A stretch of DNA of 64,000 nucleotides. Source: Effrenium voratum. Its lineage: Eukaryota; Sar; Dinophyceae; Suessiales; Symbiodiniaceae. The stretch spans positions 1-64,000 of the forward strand of contig CAUJNA010000183.1 in assembly GCA_963377175.1 (NCBI GenBank), in the 5' to 3' direction. Positions 42,996 to 53,900 of the stretch are shown here, piece by piece. The position numbers were made by a program, and so were the translations under genes. Every line of letters begins with the position of its first letter. Positions within the stretch are counted from its first letter, which is position 1. A model generated the notes under the pieces. It did no database searches and was not told the DNA's origin. It worked only from the letters and a program-made list of their open reading frames with translations.

Positions 42996-43066
42996 TTTCG
43001 GTGGCCTGGTGGTCTTGCGCCCGTCTCTGAAGCGGGTGGTCCCGGGCTCGGTTCCTCCCTGGCGCG
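42996..43066 (+). other. tRNA-like segment in unit B2
   Basis: GGCCTGGTGG and GGGCTCGGTTCC at the same spacing as in A1 and B1; one A-box position differs. Confidence 0.35.
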
Positions 43067-43484
43067 TGCTTGTTCTGCGTGGCCCCGCGGTGGTTTCGGG
43101 TTGCGGGCGTCGTTTTCGCGCCCCTGTCGTGGTTGTCCACCCCCGGGCGAAAACATGGTTCTGATGCACTCGCACGATTGAAGCCTTGCTGCGATGCGGC
43201 TGATTCTCTTCAGGCGAAAAGCCAGGAGAAGCAAGCTCGAAGCAGGCAGCCATAGGAGTTGCTTCTGAAGCGCATCTCAGGGCTCGCTCACGCTGTTTCC
43301 ACGAACTTTCTCTGGTACGTAACTTCGCTGCGGCGCCCGCCGCTCTTTTTTTTGCGCTGGGTTTGTTGAGCTGCGCTGCCGCGTGTGGAAGCTGGCGCTT
43401 GGAAGCGGGTCCTGGGTGGGTGAGATTGAGATCGAAACTTTTGATGAGCTTTGCTTTACAAAAATCTACGTCTTGAAATCTTTG

Positions 43485-43522
43485 AACCCTAAACCCTAAA
43501 CCCTAAACCCTAAACCCTAAAC
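43485..43522 (+). repeat. Interstitial telomeric repeat (CCCTAAA x5) abutting copia 2
   Basis: The tract ends directly at the truncated left edge of copia 2 (ACTTTGCCTACTTC), with C-rich strand on plus. This is the orientation a left chromosome end would have if telomere repeats had capped a break inside the copia. Confidence 0.85.
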
Positions 43523-43534
43523 TTTGCCTACTTC

Positions 43535-44170
43535 ACTACCACTACGGACGCTGAATCGATGGCTGTGATGACAGCAGTTGACATACAGACCCAAATGTGT
43601 ATGGCTGTCACTGTACCAGACAAGTCTACGCACATCGAGTACATGACCAACAGTCTTCGTTCCTTCGTCCTAGAATGCGAACGTACAAACGGCATCCTGC
43701 AGTCCGACAATGAGCCTACATTGAAGAGCGTGATCAACGCTACGGCAGCTAAGATTGGCAACATGGCTACCAGAACTGCACCAAACTACGCTTCAAACAG
43801 TCAAGGCTCAGTTTGAAAGATTTCACCGTACGCTTTGGGCAAGTCAAAGCCCTACGTGAACAACTGCAATCCGTCTATAAGGTGACGGTCAACAACAATC
43901 ACCCACTACTACCTTGGATGGTGAGACATGCCGCCTGGATCCTCAATCGCTATTTGGTTCACTCCGATGGGCTCACGTCCTACCATCGAAGATGGGAACG
44001 ATCCTACAAGCATGCCATCTGCGAGTTTGGAGAATGCATACTCTACAGGACTCCTGCGAAGCGTTTACCAAAGGGAGATCTTGCACTACAAAAGGGAGTG
44101 TGGCTAGGCGTGGATGTCGACAACGGCGAGTCTTTCGTTGGAACCCCTACTGGAGTGATTTGAGCCCGTA
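43535..44170 (+). pseudogene. Copia 2 integrase (C-terminal half of the core and tail)
   Basis: AVMTAVDIQTQMCMAVTVPD starts mid-domain. GILQSDNEPTLKSVI carries the second catalytic Asp. SNSQGSVERFHRT, across a frame change near 43810, carries the Glu. Then comes NNNHPLLPWMVRHAAWILNR and KRLPKGDLALQKGVWLGVD, the conserved tail of this family. The frame ends at a TGA (44161-44163), after which the same frame reads ARTIRRLQPGFKYD, so one stop separates tail and linker. Confidence 0.75.
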
Positions 44171-46209
44171 CCATCAGACGACTACAGCCTGGCTTCAAGT
44201 ACGACCAGCATCTACTGGAACAAGTCACCGGTACCCCCTGGGCTCCAAAAGTCAGAACTTCCTACGAGCCTAATTTCATACCACCGCCAACGATGGGTAC
44301 CACGACGAGGCAAACTACCACTGGTATGGGCACTGACCCTATGCCTGAATCAGTTGAACAAGAACAGCAGACTACTGAACAACCGGCGATGCTTAATCCC
44401 TCGGCATCTACTGCAACATCGTCACAGCCGAATGCACCACTTCCTTCAGGTCCGATGGTAACGTCTCCTACCTCAACGCAACGACGACAACCTCTTTCAG
44501 TTCCTTTACGTCGACCAGTAGAAGATACGGCAACAAGACATACCAAGGCCATTAGGACCAATGGCCCAGAACAGCAGGACAAGAGACTACTGCGACGGAG
44601 TCACCTACAACGAGGAGAAGAATCAACATGGTCTACTCCGTCACCAAGGACGACCAGGAAGAGCAGGATACCATCACCCGACTACAAGATCCTGAGATCT
44701 ACAGCGACGAAGGCTACGACCAGGAGCTGATGAAGGAAGCCATGAACAAGGAGATGGAGGACATGAAGCTACATGATGTCTACGAGGAAGTTTCTGTCGA
44801 TGGTCTACCTCCTGAGACAATACGTGATGCCATTGATACAAGATGGGTCCACAAGTACAAGACGCCTACACAGATGAGATCTAGGATAGTGGCAAAGGGC
44901 TACAATGAGAAGATCGACGACAGCGACAGCATCTATGCGTCTACTCCACTGTTCGCATCCTTCGTCTACTCTTGATACTTGCACTTGCTCGAAGTTGGAA
45001 GATACGCTTTGGTGATGTCACCTCATTGTTCACCTACATATGGCCGCCAAAGGAGTACTACCCGAGTGGCAGGACGTTGTGGAGACTAAAGAAGGCGATG
45101 TATGAACTACGATCGAGTCCTAAAGCATGGCAAGATCACTTCGCCAAGACCATGAAGGACTTAGGACTACGGCGTCTCATCTCCGAAGCGAACGTCTACG
45201 TCAATGCTACTTCGGATGTTTTCATCATGGTGTATGTGGACGACATCATGATCATTGGTGATCCTACGAAGGTGGACTACTCCTTCGAAAGCAAAGAATG
45301 CTACTGAAGGATACTGGTGGATTACTAGAAGGTGAGACGCAGAGCTTTCTCGGACGCCTCATCACAAACCGTGGCAACTACATGGAGCTGAAACTTTCTG
45401 AAGGCTACATCAAGAGCATTCTAAAGGAGGCGAACATGGTCAACTGTAGTTCGACTACTACGCCAGGAACCTCAACCAACAAGCACTCCTTCGAGGACTC
45501 TGAGCCACTGTCTACAGAACAGCACAGCGCATACCGACGTGTAGTTGGAAAGCTACAGTGGTTGACGTATACCAGACCGGACATCTCCTACTCGACTAAG
45601 GAGCTGGCTAGAAGCCTACAACAACCAACTGCTCACGACTGGAAGAAGGTGAAGCATCTCCTACGCTACTTGGCTGGCACTGCTAAGCAGAACTACATCC
45701 TTCAGCCTACGATCCAGCTCAAGGACAACAACGTTGCTATTCCCATGGACATCTGCGTGGATGCGGACTGGGCTAGCTGCCCTATGACAAGGAAATCTAC
45801 CTCGGGTTTCGTGATCTACGTCTTGGGCACTCCAGTACAATTTGGCTCAAGGACGCAGGCTACGATTGCAGTGTCAAGTGCCGAGAGTGAGCTCTACGGC
45901 ATTTGCACGGGTGTAAATGAAGGCCTACACCTACGCAACTTCTTGCAGGAATCAGGCGTCGCTACCAAGGTGCAAGTCAGAGTCCACACAGACTCAACCG
46001 CAGGCAAGAGCATAGCTACGAGACAAGGTACAAGCAAGAAAGCTAAACACAGAGACATACGTTTTCTCTACACTCAAGCACTTGTGCGCGACGGCTGCAT
46101 CAGCATACATAAGGTGCATACACTACAAAACGCAGCAGACATTTTCACCAAATACACCTCGCGCGAAACACTCAACCGACTGCTGCGTGCAGTTGGTCTA
46201 CAGCCATAA
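44171..46209 (+). pseudogene. Copia 2 reverse transcriptase and RNase H, frameshifted
   Basis: After a Thr/Pro/Gln-rich linker, RT begins (LMKEAMNKEMEDMKLHDVYE, DTRWVHKYKTPTQMRSRIVA), continues after a frame change near 44970 (IRFGDVTSLFTYIWPPKEYY, AMYELRSSPKAWQDHFAK, MVYVDDIMII with the YVDD motif), and after another near 45300 (QSFLGRLITNRGNYMELKL). RNase H: YTRPDISYSTKELA, ICVDADWASCPMTRKSTSGF, TIAVSSAESELYG, VHTDSTAGKSIA, KHRDIRFLYTQ, NAADIFTKYTS, ending at 46209. Catalytic residues are present; only the frame is lost. Confidence 0.8.
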
Positions 46210-47193
46210 CACGAAACAAACAGCAGCACGTGTCACCACAATTCACCTACAACCAGCATGAGCCGGCATACATACATACATGCACACTTTCTATACCTAC
46301 ATGCCTGTCGAGACCTACATGACGCTTTTGATTCATGCCCCTGTACACGATCATGTACATCTTGTTTGGCAAGTTTTCTTTTTGGTCGTCTTCTGCATTG
46401 GCATGTTTGAGGCTACAAGGAGCCCTACAACCCTGAATACCCCTTTGTGGTTAAATGACAACTACTTTCTGCATGGTTTGGTACTGACTTTGTGATCTCG
46501 AGATCTACAGTTATGTGTACCGCAGCTGTCTGTGTTGGAACTACGCTCTGCCTACGAATCTCAGCCTACAGCAATGGCTACTCCCATAAAGAAGCATGGA
46601 GAAGCTGCAGGTGTTGGTGGCAGGCCGTGCTACGTGGGCAATGGTTCGCCAGCCTACGGCAGAGCCTACAACGCAAGACGGGTACAAAACGTTGTACCTG
46701 GTGGTCGCTACGGAGGAGCACTCTACGGGAGACCTCCTGACCTGCATCAATGGTGGCCTGCTGAGGCTTGGGCCTACAAGGAGTTCCTTTACACGTCGGG
46801 TCGTCTGCCTACCGCTACGCCGGCGGCCTACTACCTCTACCAGTACACGGTGAGGCACTCCAACGTGCTCTTCTTCTTTGAGCACTTCTGGCATAACTAC
46901 ACCTCTGAGACCGTCTACAGGGGGCGATCTACAACCTGGAGCCCATGGAGGTTGAGGCCCTACGGATCATGAAGTACGTGTTTGACGATGTCTACACCAT
47001 CTCTAACTACTTCAGTTGGCCTAACTTCGTCTAGGACTACTGGGTCGTCTACGACACTGAGGTGTTGTTGCTAACCTACGCTACTTGCTGGAGACGTCGG
47101 AGCAGGACTTCCACTCCACCGTCTACAAGAGGACAGCGGCGATGTGCTACAAGGCGGTCACGTCTTTGGCATCGTACTACGGACATTACATCT
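46210..47193 (+). other. CTAC-rich stretch downstream of copia 2 with an unrecognised ORF
   Basis: CTAC occurs about 11 times in the first 390 bases, several times the chance rate, in coding and non-coding frames alike. An ORF at 46532-46972 (146 codons, Tyr and Gly rich, AYGRAYNARRVQNVVPGGRY) has no recognised family. It may be the 3' part of copia 2 or a satellite-like segment. Confidence 0.35.
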
Positions 47194-47747
47194 ACTTAAG
47201 CCCAGGCCTTCGCAAAAAAATGCCGCAAATACGCAAAGGAAAGTTACTCTTTGGTTCCTTACCGGTCCGCTCATCCATGTTTAAGGTTTCCAAGATTCGA
47301 TGCGGGGCAATAGAATATCAGTGCCCTTGAAGTTCCGTTAAAGGGAAGCACAACATGGTCCCAACAACAATACCTCCCCTTCTTGCTCAGCCTTCTGTGT
47401 TTGTTTTTTAACATGGCCATTGAAGGCTGGCACAAGTGGTTGTGTCCTTTAAGAATCGGACCCCTCAAATGGATTTCGGTGTTCCTTTCTGTTTCCCTTG
47501 AAAACCCACAACAAATGGGGGCGCCAACTCCGAAAAAGAGACGAGCCACCCATGAAACTTGCAGCGGACATATCGGAACGCGCGGATTCCAGTTGATCAC
47601 AAACCTCGGGAGATCTGCTCTAAAACCAAGCAATCCGGGAATCTATTGGTGTTCCATGTTTACGGAACGTATCAACAGTGGCTGAACAAGAACCATCCAA
47701 CAAATGAAGAAAATGCCGGCATTCTTGTGGGGTTTCAATCCCGATCT
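47194..47747 (+). repeat. 554-bp direct repeat, copy 1
   Basis: Starts ACTTAAGCCCAGGCC and ends CAATCCCGATCT. It is inserted in CTAC-rich sequence that continues after it (47748-47930). ATCTAC appears at both junctions, compatible with a short target duplication. Open frames (100 codons plus, 120 codons minus) have no recognised family and are identical in copy 2. Confidence 0.85.
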
Positions 47748-48681
47748 ACAACATCCCTGTGACTGCCTCGTCGGTGAACTACCACCACCTACGAGGAAAC
47801 CCTCAGCTGGCATCTACCCTGGCCAAGGAGGCCGTGAAGCCAACTACGGACTGAGAAGGGGACTGCTTGCAGGTGTTCCTACCCGGCAAGCACCCCTACA
47901 CCGGGGATAGCCACTACTGAGTTGTCCATGTGCTGAGTGTTGTTGTACGTTTTTTTATTTCCCCGTTTGAGTGTTTAATCTGCTTTCCATAGATTGCCAA
48001 CTTGTTCAATAGGAGCCTTATAAGTTTTCTGCACCAATCCCTACAACTGCAGGATAGCTGGTAGCTGGTAATGGCTACCCTTGCTCTACTTTTGAGTAGT
48101 CATGCAATCTTCGTGGGGGTTGACCAAAAGGTCCTTTACATTGGATGACCATTAGGGAAAACCACCAAAACGGATTACGTTCCCAGAAGTTACCCATGGT
48201 CATTTGGGAAACAGGAATGGTGGCGGATACCGACCAAGGAGGATTGTGATGTGGATCTAACATGTTTGAAGGGGTGATCACACTCCCAAATTAATTCAAG
48301 ATGTCAAACGACTATCGCGCATTGACAAGGGAACTCCCTCTAAACAAATAGATTTACCAACATAAAGCCTGCTTGTCAACCAAACGTTCGGCAAAGCCCG
48401 TTAAGCTTCATGCAAACATGCTATATCACTCATTTATTTCAAGGGGGACCTCTTGAGCATGCTACATCAACCAACTATTTCAATTGGGACCTCAGTGCAC
48501 AGCAAACAAACAATGTGGGAAAAATGATCCAAATCATCCAGGGTTCCCCATTTCCCCCTTAAACATCACCCCAACTACAGAAAACTCGCTTCAAATTGGC
48601 AACCAAGACGTGATGTTCAATGCAACACCACAAAGGAGGGGAAAAGGGACCCTCAGGGCTTCACTGGTTACCCTAAAAAGG
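47748..48681. other. Sequence between the 554-bp repeats
   Basis: The first 180 bases are CTAC-rich like the left flank; the rest is AT-richer with no gene. A purine run (AAAGGAGGGGAAAAGGGA) sits 35 bp before copy 2. Confidence 0.5.
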
Positions 48682-49235
48682 ACTTAAGCCCAGGCCTTCG
48701 CAAAAAAATGCCGCAAATACGCAAAGGAAAGTTACTCTTTGGTTCCTTACCGGTCCGCTCATCCATGTTTAAGGTTTCCAAGATTCGATGCGGGGCAATA
48801 GAATATCAGTGCCCTTGAAGTTCCGTTAAAGGGAAGCACAACATGGTCCCAACAACAATACCTCCCCTTCTTGCTCAGCCTTCTGTGTTTGTTTTTTAAC
48901 ATGGCCATTGAAGGCTGGCACAAGTGGTTGTGTCCTTTAAGAATCGGACCCCTCAAATGGATTTCGGTGTTCCTTTCTGTTTCCCTTGAAAACCCACAAC
49001 AAATGGGGGCGCCAACTCCGAAAAAGAGACGAGCCACCCATGAAACTTGCAGCGGACATATCGGAACGCGCGGATTCCAGTTGATCACAAACCTCGGGAG
49101 ATCTGCTCTAAAACCAAGCAATCCGGGAATCTATTGGTGTTCCATGTTTACGGAACGTATCAACAGTGGCTGAACAAGAACCATCCAACAAATGAAGAAA
49201 ATGCCGGCATTCTTGTGGGGTTTCAATCCCGATCT
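48682..49235 (+). repeat. 554-bp direct repeat, copy 2
   Basis: No difference from copy 1 was seen over its length. Flanks differ (AAAGG before, TGTGG after). A 299-codon frame (49047-49946) runs from inside it into unrelated sequence and is judged accidental. Confidence 0.85.
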
Positions 49236-50764
49236 TGTGGACCCATCCGAGCAGGGGCCCCGCGCCCCCTTGTCAAGGCGTTTTCGCGTGAATCTCCTCG
49301 CGTCATGTCGGGGAGTTCGACGGGACCTTCCTCTTATGGCGTCCCTCACCAACCTCGGGTGTTCGATTCCGGAACAAAAATTGTTTGCCTCCTTTTGGAC
49401 AAGGCCATGCCTATCCATACGGGCCATGGTCACCCAACGTGCCAGGTTGACCTGCAGGGTTTCAGCCTCCGCCCAAACAGCGGGCGGAGGCTCCCTCTGC
49501 CGAACGGTGAAAGGTGTGAGGGGAACTCCGGCTTCGCTTCCAACGAGTCTAAGCTGGAAAGCCACAAAGCTGAGCAAAAGCACAGCGAGCTTTGGAGCAC
49601 AGGAGGTGAGCAATCTCTCCTGGGCACCCCGCGCACCATCTCTGCTTCGCCGCGCTGCGCCAATGGCAGGCAGCCGGCTCCCGCACAGGCCGGCTGCGCC
49701 CTACACTTGCGCCCTTTCGGATTTCCCACGCAGCGATGGCTCGGACATGCCATGACTCAAATCTCTATGGAAGCTGAAGAGTTGGCCAGGAAAGGTGTGA
49801 AAATATCTACAGAGTCTGAGGGGCTGGGGAATGTGCATCTGAAAATCAGGGAGTTGGCCCGTGGGCCCCTTGCACAGCTGGCCACGTGTCAAGCATTAAG
49901 TTCACCCCCCAAAGGTTCACTCCGACACTCAGTAGGCGTAGTATGAACCTCATTGATACATACATATAGAAATACAAACACGCAAACATACCGAATCTTC
50001 AATTAGTTAAGTAAGCATGCGTGTCCTTCCACAAACTGAACAAACATACATAGCAACGCATTCAAAACAACGACCCCCTTAACACATGCGGACCTTTAAA
50101 GGGAACCTCCCTCCTAAAACAGCTCAAAAAGGCGCGCCGCGGCACGCAGCCCCAACTCTGAGTTGTCTGGCAACGCCCGCACAGCCCCTATATCCTCTAT
50201 ATTTGCTTGGCCTGGGCGCTGATGTCGGTTTTCGGAGCGTGGCTAACCCTAGCTCTGCCATCCCAGTGCGTGGCCGATTGAAGATGAGTTCAGCTGTCAC
50301 AAAGATTGCAACAGCTGCCCACGTCGATCAATCCACTGCAGTCTTTCAGGCAAAAGATATTAGCCCCAGCACGCGCACACACGGAAAGCATGTCTGACAT
50401 AATACACAAAACAACCTGCCAACAAAGCATGCCATAACCAAAAAACCTAGTAGTGCGCACATAACAGACCTTAGTGGCGCGCACTGTAGCATGATAGCAA
50501 GCAAGAACATTGCCGCCAAATAGCCAATAATGGCATTCCGTGACATACCATGCACAACATTGTAGACCATCAAGAAACACCCACAGCTTTGCGTGGACTT
50601 CCGAAGGTTGCAGCATGTGTGTGTGTGTGGTGTGTGTGCACGCGCAAGAGGTTCCACATGCCCGACAAAACACTTTACATAGCTGGCTGCCATCGCTGGG
50701 ACGGGTGTCGCTCTTCATGGCCCCCCTGTCGCTCACTACAGTGGCAGCTCACGTTTTGCAGAAT
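49236..50764. other. Unassigned stretch
   Basis: No recognised gene. The GTGTGTGTGTGTGTGGTG microsatellite lies at 50611-50640. Confidence 0.5.
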
Positions 50765-50938
50765 CAGCTCGAACATCGCAACTTTAGTGTACAAGTCCAG
50801 TATTCGAAGTACACTGGCGCAGCTCCAGCTCGAACATCGCCACTTTGCGGCACAGGTGGAATACGCGAAGTACACTTCCGCAGCTCCAGCTTGAAAGTCG
50901 CAACTTTGTGGCACAAGTGTAGTACGCGAAGTGCCAAC
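50765..50938 (+). repeat. Tandem repeat, unit 61-62 bp, three copies
   Basis: AGCTYGAAMRTCGCMACTTT starts units at 50765, 50827 and 50888; each ends with a CGAAGT(A/G)C-type word and GCAGCTCC. A TGTCGCT word appears nearby at 50706, 50727, 50950, 50996, 51070 and 51090, hinting at a wider repeat. Confidence 0.8.
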
Positions 50939-53900
50939 TGCCTACTTGAAGGGGACATGGGTGTCGCTCCATAATCTGAAAGGTTATCCCTCCGGGTGTC
51001 GCTCCGGCACGAATTCAGGGGCTCCCACATGCAACTCATCATCCAGAATTCGGCTAGCCCTAAACAAGGGTGTCGCTTTTCAGGTCCCCCTGTCGCTTTC
51101 TACATGTTTTTGAACATTTTGGTCATGGCGGCCAAAGTAAAGAACTCTTCATGGCCGTGTTTTGACCCTTCCTGACCTGAGTCGCCCCAAGGCTTCAAAG
51201 ATTTGGCTTCGCTGAAAGTACAACAAACACAGCATGGCATAGCAAGGAATAGCAAGGAAAATACACGCTCAACAACAGCCAATTGATGGAGTTTCCAGCC
51301 TGCCTTTTCTTCAAGAACGAAAAGAAACAATGCAGCCATGAAAACTCGCTGGAGCGCGAAGCCATGATTCTGGTCTCTTGAAGATATGCCTGGCTCGTGT
51401 GATGATTTATGCCCCGCACTGATGCCTCCCTCCACTTTTTGCCCTCTCCGACTCCGACTCCGCTAATCTATGCAACGGGCATGTCAATGGACTGGGCTGA
51501 TGGAGGATTCGTCAAGTACCAAGGCTGAACCGAACGCAAGGTTTGCTGAGCCGATTGAAAAACAAACTCCGGCGCAAACACAAGCGCGAGGCAACATGGC
51601 ACGAAGTGTTGCTTAAGATCCTGCACTACGCACACATGCAGGGATACTGAAAAATAGTGCAGTTTGATGTTACTCTCAGTCAATCCGGTAGAATTTCTCG
51701 TGCAACCACTGCTTCCGGAGTGACGTTTTGGCAGCCGACGCCGGCAACGCCGTTGAAACAATCGACTCCTCAGCTTGCACAACTGAAGCTGTTGGCCAGG
51801 GAGCGCTTGCAGCGCCTGCAAGCCACATGCCGGTGCTAGATGCATTCCGCTGATCCGGAGGCGGATGTTCCCTTTATCGGATCATCCAAATGCCTCACAT
51901 ATGCCGGCAGAGCATGTGCAGCGCGCCGTCCAAAGGCGTCGCCAAATGGCCGGAGCTTCCTCACATGGGAGCAGCTGGTTGGCTGTATCGTAGCAACATG
52001 TGCACTGGATGCCCAGTGAGCTCACAAGCGGCGTGTCCCCTTCTGCAACCGCTCCGCGCCAAGGCACGGCTCTCGCGTGGTTTCTCATGGGGCGTTTCAA
52101 ACCAATGGCGCAGCCCAGCCGAGACTCAGAGAGGCACAAGTCGTCGGCCAAGGCCCGGCGCCGGAAGCTGCCGGGCCCCAAACATGACCGCCGGCAGCTC
52201 ATTGGCGCCAGGTGTGGCCCGGTACGAGCAGCTGCACCTCGGTGAGAGGGGAAGGAATTGACAAAATGGACGACTTCCATTGAACACGCGGCCCTCAGGA
52301 AGAGGTTGGTTCGGTCATGTCCCCCTGATGTAATTGTGATTCATTTACTTGGGTCAAGCGTGGAGATCAACTTGGCGCAAAGCGCTCATGGCGCAAAAAC
52401 CCCAAGTAGAGTCCCTTCAGCAACCTGTTCCAATGTGAATCCCGGGAAGCGTGCCATACCGCTTCCCAAAGGACCCACAATTCAAAGGCTGACCTTTCGA
52501 TGGGGCGCGGTCGCGTGCACGACACATTGTGAATACATGACACTCACCTCTTGCCGCATTTGCTGCGCCAACTGCGAGATGAAGCGCTGCAGCAGGGCTG
52601 GTCACCCAAGCCCTCACACTCTCGGCCAAGAGGGACATGAACAGCGGGCAAGCTCATCCGCCCCAGAGCTGCCAACACCCTCAGCTTTGTTCTGCTTGGT
52701 GGGGTCGCCGATGCTTTCGCGGCGTGGGCTTCAGCTGTCGCGAGCCTAAATTGGACCGCACACACGAACGCGCAAACTTTTGCGGCGCGAGGAGAAGCGG
52801 GTTGTGGGAACTACCCACCTCTTTGTTGGACACTTTAGTGCTTCGGACTCGGATTGTGTCCGGATTGTGAGGTACAGCTAGATGGTTGGCGGGGCAGGCT
52901 CGTCGCATGGGGTCGCGCTACGATGACCTGCTAAAATCACCCTAGGAACGTGCTGTCTTCAGAAGGCTTCGGGCAGGGCCCGGGGTCTGGATTTCCGTCA
53001 CCGAACTTCGACCAAGTGTTTGGCGAGTTAGGCAAAAACTGCGCGTGATTTCAGGATTTGATTCGGAACCTCGACTAACGATTCTGCGGAACCATTTCCC
53101 TTCGAAAATCACTTTTGCGGACCCCTCCCAAGAACCCTCTTCTTCTTGACAAGGTCCGCGGCCTAGCTGTCCAGGCAGCCCACCCCTCCCATTTCTGTCT
53201 CGACCTGCTGATTGGGGTTCTCAAAGCAATGTCTTCCTTCGCCTTTCGCGAGTCATTGCGGTCTTAGGCCCTTTCAATTTCTTCACGGGTTGTTTTGGCC
53301 ACTCACTTGCCCTGTGGCATTTGCAGCCTAAGCACTTGCATGCAGACTCGAGGAGCCTACAGGGGGCCACGAGACGAGGATTGTTTCTGTGCAAGGACAG
53401 CAAGCCTTGGCCATTCCTGATGAGGCTTGTTAAACCTTAGTGTCGCTCGGCAGCCCATTTGCCTCTCAGTGTTGCAAAAGCCTCTCCCAAAGCCTCTGCG
53501 TGTTCCCACATGGACCACACCTTCGACACAAACCGGTCTACCACACACCCAGCCACACCGTGGCTACAGCCACTCCTGCGACTTGCGGACAACTTGCCAG
53601 CGACCGCTTGGCCGTGTTTCAGCCGGAGACCCCATTCCGGCAATAGCGAGCCTTCTAGATAAGCAAGATTCCCTTCAAGGCTTGGCGTCAGGCCAAACTG
53701 AGGTGTGGGGGAAGAGCCCAAATCTTCCGCGACTCAGGCTGCGCATGCTCCAATCGAGGTTAGTGCCATGGACCATTGGCGCGATTCACGCACACGAAAG
53801 TTCCTGGGAGAATCTGCCCAACGACCTTCTGAGAGCGGCTTTTCGGAAGCGGAACAAAAACGATCGACTCAAAGCCAGCCGAACCTTGCCAAGTTGCACC

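Larger units (their letters stand above)
39580..43522 (+). repeat. Alternating A/B repeat units, each ending in telomeric heptamers
   Basis: Order B0 (end only, to 39728), A1 (39729-41037), B1 (41073-41930), A2 (41954-42735), B2 (42760-43484). A units begin CTCTATTCTCTACTCTAGTA and end TGTCTCAAA(A/T)CCT. B units begin TAACTTCTAATTACTT and end CTTTGAAAAACCTACG or similar, plus GAAAT. Shared blocks: GGTGGTCCCGGGCTCGG, GTGTGGAAGCT, GGTGGGATTGAGATC. Each unit is followed by CCCTAAA heptamers, all on the plus strand. A to B alternation over two rounds is a higher-order repeat. 39160-39580 has AGCCAGCCAGAAGCCAGCC runs and no gene. Confidence 0.75.
43523..46209 (+). mobile_element. 5'-truncated Ty1/copia element (copia 2)
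   Basis: The left edge lies inside integrase and touches telomeric repeats; gag and protease are missing. Integrase, linker, RT and RNase H follow in copia order to a stop at 46207-46209. Frame changes near 43810, 44170, 44970 and 45300. Leucine codons are often CTA, so the plus strand is rich in CTAC; this differs sharply from the GC-rich copia 1 and points to a different family. No LTR was identified. Confidence 0.85.

Noticed and set aside
45841..45851. 11-nt match to the 3' end of the dinoflagellate spliced leader
   Set aside because: Lies inside conserved RNase H coding sequence (FGSRTQATIA) and is too short.
49047..49946. 299-codon plus-strand frame
   Set aside because: Starts inside the 554-bp repeat and runs into unrelated sequence; composition is not protein-like.
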